Source: Artocarpus heterophyllus
Taxonomy: Eukaryota; Streptophyta; Magnoliopsida; Rosales; Moraceae
Assembly: GCA_025403435.1 (NCBI GenBank)
Contig: CM046343.1
Span: 27,062,742 to 27,126,741 of the forward strand
Direction of reading: 5' to 3'
DNA length: 64,000 nt
Below, piece after piece: positions 62,436 through 64,000 of this stretch (position 1 is its first letter; each line of letters opens with the position of its first letter). Made by a program: the position numbers and the translations under genes. Below the pieces are notes generated by a model. That model had not been told where the DNA came from. It made no database searches and was given only the letters and a program-made list of their open reading frames with translations.

Positions 62436-63086
62436 TTACAGATGGAGATTCAAATCAATTGGCCGCTCCAGGCTTTCCCTTTCCCATTCAAGCTTGGATG
62501 TTGCAGTGTCGGATTCTGGATGTATGATTTGCATTTTATCTATCAATTCCTCAGCTGTTGAAGCAGTGACAAAGATTTGTCTCTCCGATTCTGTAGTGAT
62601 GTTTTCTTCCACAGCGTAATCTAGAAATTTCAAAAGACCGTCATAAAAACCCTTTACGTTCAGCAGTCCCAAAGGTTTGGAATAAAAGCCCAACAATTGC
62701 CCACAAGCAACTATAAATATTTCCTCAAGAGTACCTAGACCACCAGGTAATGCTATAAAAGCATCAGAATTATAGATTATGTCTTTAAAATTTTTAGGGA
62801 TACTCCTGACTCCTTCTCCCTTACCTATGGCTTCCTTACAAAGGTTTCCTTCAACTGGAATATGAGGCCAAATTCTTACATCAGTAGCGTCGCTAGACCT
62901 AGCTGCTAGTGCCATATTTACCATCATTTTTATACTACCACCCCCATAGATTATGTTAATCTTCTTGCGTGCTAGGACTTGCCCTAAGTGATTTGCAGCT
63001 TCTAAATAAGCTTTATCTTTTCCAAGGCTGGAACCACAAAAGACACAGACATTCTTTATTTTCTTCGTGGACTGGGAGGTAGACAT
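62436..63086 (-). CDS. LOG-like cytokinin riboside 5'-monophosphate phosphoribohydrolase, intronless
   Basis: A 216-aa protein from ATG at 63086 (MSTSQSTKK); the upstream in-frame GTG is not used as a start. The length is usual for plant LOG proteins. LOG enzymes cut cytokinin nucleotides to free active cytokinin. Seen here: the N-terminal Rossmann strand NVCVFCGSS (12-20), YGGGS (47-51), 'DAFIALPGGLGTLEEIF' (108-124) with the PGGxGTxxE motif, and 'KPLGLLNVKGFYDGLL'. Changes: the usual GLMG after GGGS is K-M-M-V (53-56), and the 'M(H/Q).R' Arg-bearing segment before the PGG motif reads 'IPKNFKDII', so the substrate-binding Arg seems absent. Activity is doubtful. Plant LOG genes normally have several introns; this ORF has none, which suggests a retrocopy. 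The nearby Gypsy LTR on the same strand is described elsewhere. Confidence 0.85.
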   Translation of the reverse strand: MSTSQSTKKIKNVCVFCGSSLGKDKAYLEAANHLGQVLARKKINIIYGGGSIKMMVNMALAARSSDATDVRIWPHIPVEGNLCKEAIGKGEGVRSIPKNFKDIIYNSDAFIALPGGLGTLEEIFIVACGQLLGFYSKPLGLLNVKGFYDGLLKFLDYAVEENITTESERQIFVTASTAEELIDKMQIIHPESDTATSKLEWERESLERPIDLNLHL

Positions 63087-63737
63087 ATTTGGTTTATAGA
63101 AGTGGTTGCTTAATGTCTGCTCCACTTAGACTTCGGGTTCTACATGAGATTTTAAAGATGAGAAATATACAGAAAGGGCTAAAGAGATAGACGAGTAGGT
63201 AATGAAAAGGTAATCCAAAGATTTAAACAAAATCTTGTGCGGATAAGAAAGTAAGATAAGGTGATTGATAGTTGATAGTTGATAGAAAATCTGATTTACT
63301 TTTTGAAAAAGATTAGACTCTAATTGTATAACTTTTGACAATTGAGAACAATTCGACAGAAGACCGTCTTGACACAACTGTAGACTTTTTGACAAATATA
63401 CACCAAGTCTAGAAATTTAATATAAACGACAAATACTGTAGAACTTTTGAAATTTGAGACACAAATCTTGAAATATCTGGATAAGCTTTTCCAAAATTCA
63501 AACATATTACTGTACCGTATGTAACGTGTCTGATAAGATAATATATTTTATTATATATATATTTAAGAAAATCATAAATTAAATAAGATATTAACACTTA
63601 CTGTATCAATCTAATAATCACAATTATTTCAAACACAAAAGCAAATATTCTGAGTAAAAGAAAAACACAAACTGTTGAACATCAGCTAAAACTGCTTCAA
63701 ATAAGCAAAGACTAAATAACCTTTATAGAGCGATGAC
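63087..63737. other. Region upstream of the LOG-like ORF
   Basis: AT-rich DNA without recognisable exons. Short minus ORFs (63126-63597) are not recognised and lack features. No clear TATA box was fixed for the LOG-like ORF. Confidence 0.45.
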
Positions 63738-63959
63738 TTATTCCCCATCCAGTTTTCTTATGGCTTGACAAACAGGATCTAGAAATACCATATTCCTGAG
63801 GCGTTGTCTTTCTGTATAAAATTTAGGCCAGAGTTTAAAAATAGCTCCTTGAACATATCCACTAGGGTGACCGTGGAGAGGAGGATGGATGCTATCCAAG
63901 TTCTCCTTTGAAAGTCCATCCCTACAAAACCTTATTTTATCCTCTCTATTCGTAGACAT
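63738..63959 (-). CDS. Unrecognised 73-codon ORF
   Basis: ATG at 63959 (MSTNREDKIRF…), stop at 63738. The composition is protein-like (mixed charged and aromatic residues, for example 'GAIFKLWPKFYTERQRLRNM'), unlike most short ORFs here. I do not recognise it. It could be the last exon of a gene extending past the window end, or a fragment of retroelement coding sequence. It lies on the same strand as the LOG-like ORF, 650 bp upstream. Confidence 0.3.
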   Translation of the reverse strand: MSTNREDKIRFCRDGLSKENLDSIHPPLHGHPSGYVQGAIFKLWPKFYTERQRLRNMVFLDPVCQAIRKLDGE

Positions 63960-64000
63960 ATAACCAGGTGAAGTACATTTACCGTTACAATTTTGTCTTC

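Overview
The window is nuclear DNA of a flowering plant, almost certainly a dicot. Evidence: GT-AG introns in an eight-coding-exon CBL gene, a plant PPR gene, a plant-type LOG gene, AT-rich intergenic DNA, and many plant-style retroelements and MITEs. The species cannot be named from the sequence. No rRNA, CRISPR or bacterial-style operon was seen.

Layout. Bases 1-10 kb are AT-rich intergenic DNA with a three-copy 183-186 bp tandem repeat (5062-5614) and one unrecognised ORF with predicted membrane segments (7012-7620). The genic core is 10.1-22.7 kb. It holds a single-coding-exon TraB/PrgY-like membrane protein gene (+, 10884-12764), a PPR gene (-, 14390-16552) interrupted by one in-frame TGA, and a complete CBL1-type calcium sensor gene (-, 19249-21747, 213 aa, all coding exon junctions resolved). 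From memory, Arabidopsis CBL1 (At4g17615) also lies next to a PPR gene (At4g17616), so the CBL1-PPR pair looks like conserved microsynteny.

From 22.7 to 62 kb the window is a graveyard of mobile elements. It contains a SINE with a 17 bp target-site duplication (33637-33811) and a decayed Copia element (34384-about 38500). The Copia gag is split by a 1,038 bp nested foldback element (35481-36518) whose core is a roughly 410 bp near-perfect palindrome. Other elements are a large Gypsy-like LTR block (39168-44379), a 620 bp tandem duplication (46891-48124), a hAT-type element with a perfect 8 bp TSD inside a minisatellite of palindromic units (50840-51860), a PIF/Harbinger-like element with a TTA TSD and an extremely AT-rich interior (57048-58475), and a 2.4 kb Gypsy-type LTR (59079-61482) carrying six TTGACC motifs at exact 10 bp spacing. 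About a dozen copies of one short MITE-like family with a conserved core recur across the window.

The right end holds an intact, intronless LOG-like ORF (-, 62436-63086, 216 aa). It keeps the PGGxGTxxE motif but has lost other conserved active-site positions. It lies less than 1 kb upstream, on the same strand, of the polypurine tract and LTR of the Gypsy-type element. A retrocopy, possibly carried inside the element, is one explanation.

Functionally, CBL1 is a plasma-membrane calcium sensor that acts with CIPK kinases. The PPR protein would act in mitochondrial or plastid RNA metabolism if the stop is bypassed or spliced out. LOG enzymes release active cytokinin. Nothing suggests these genes work as one pathway; the shared feature is ordinary genic clustering.
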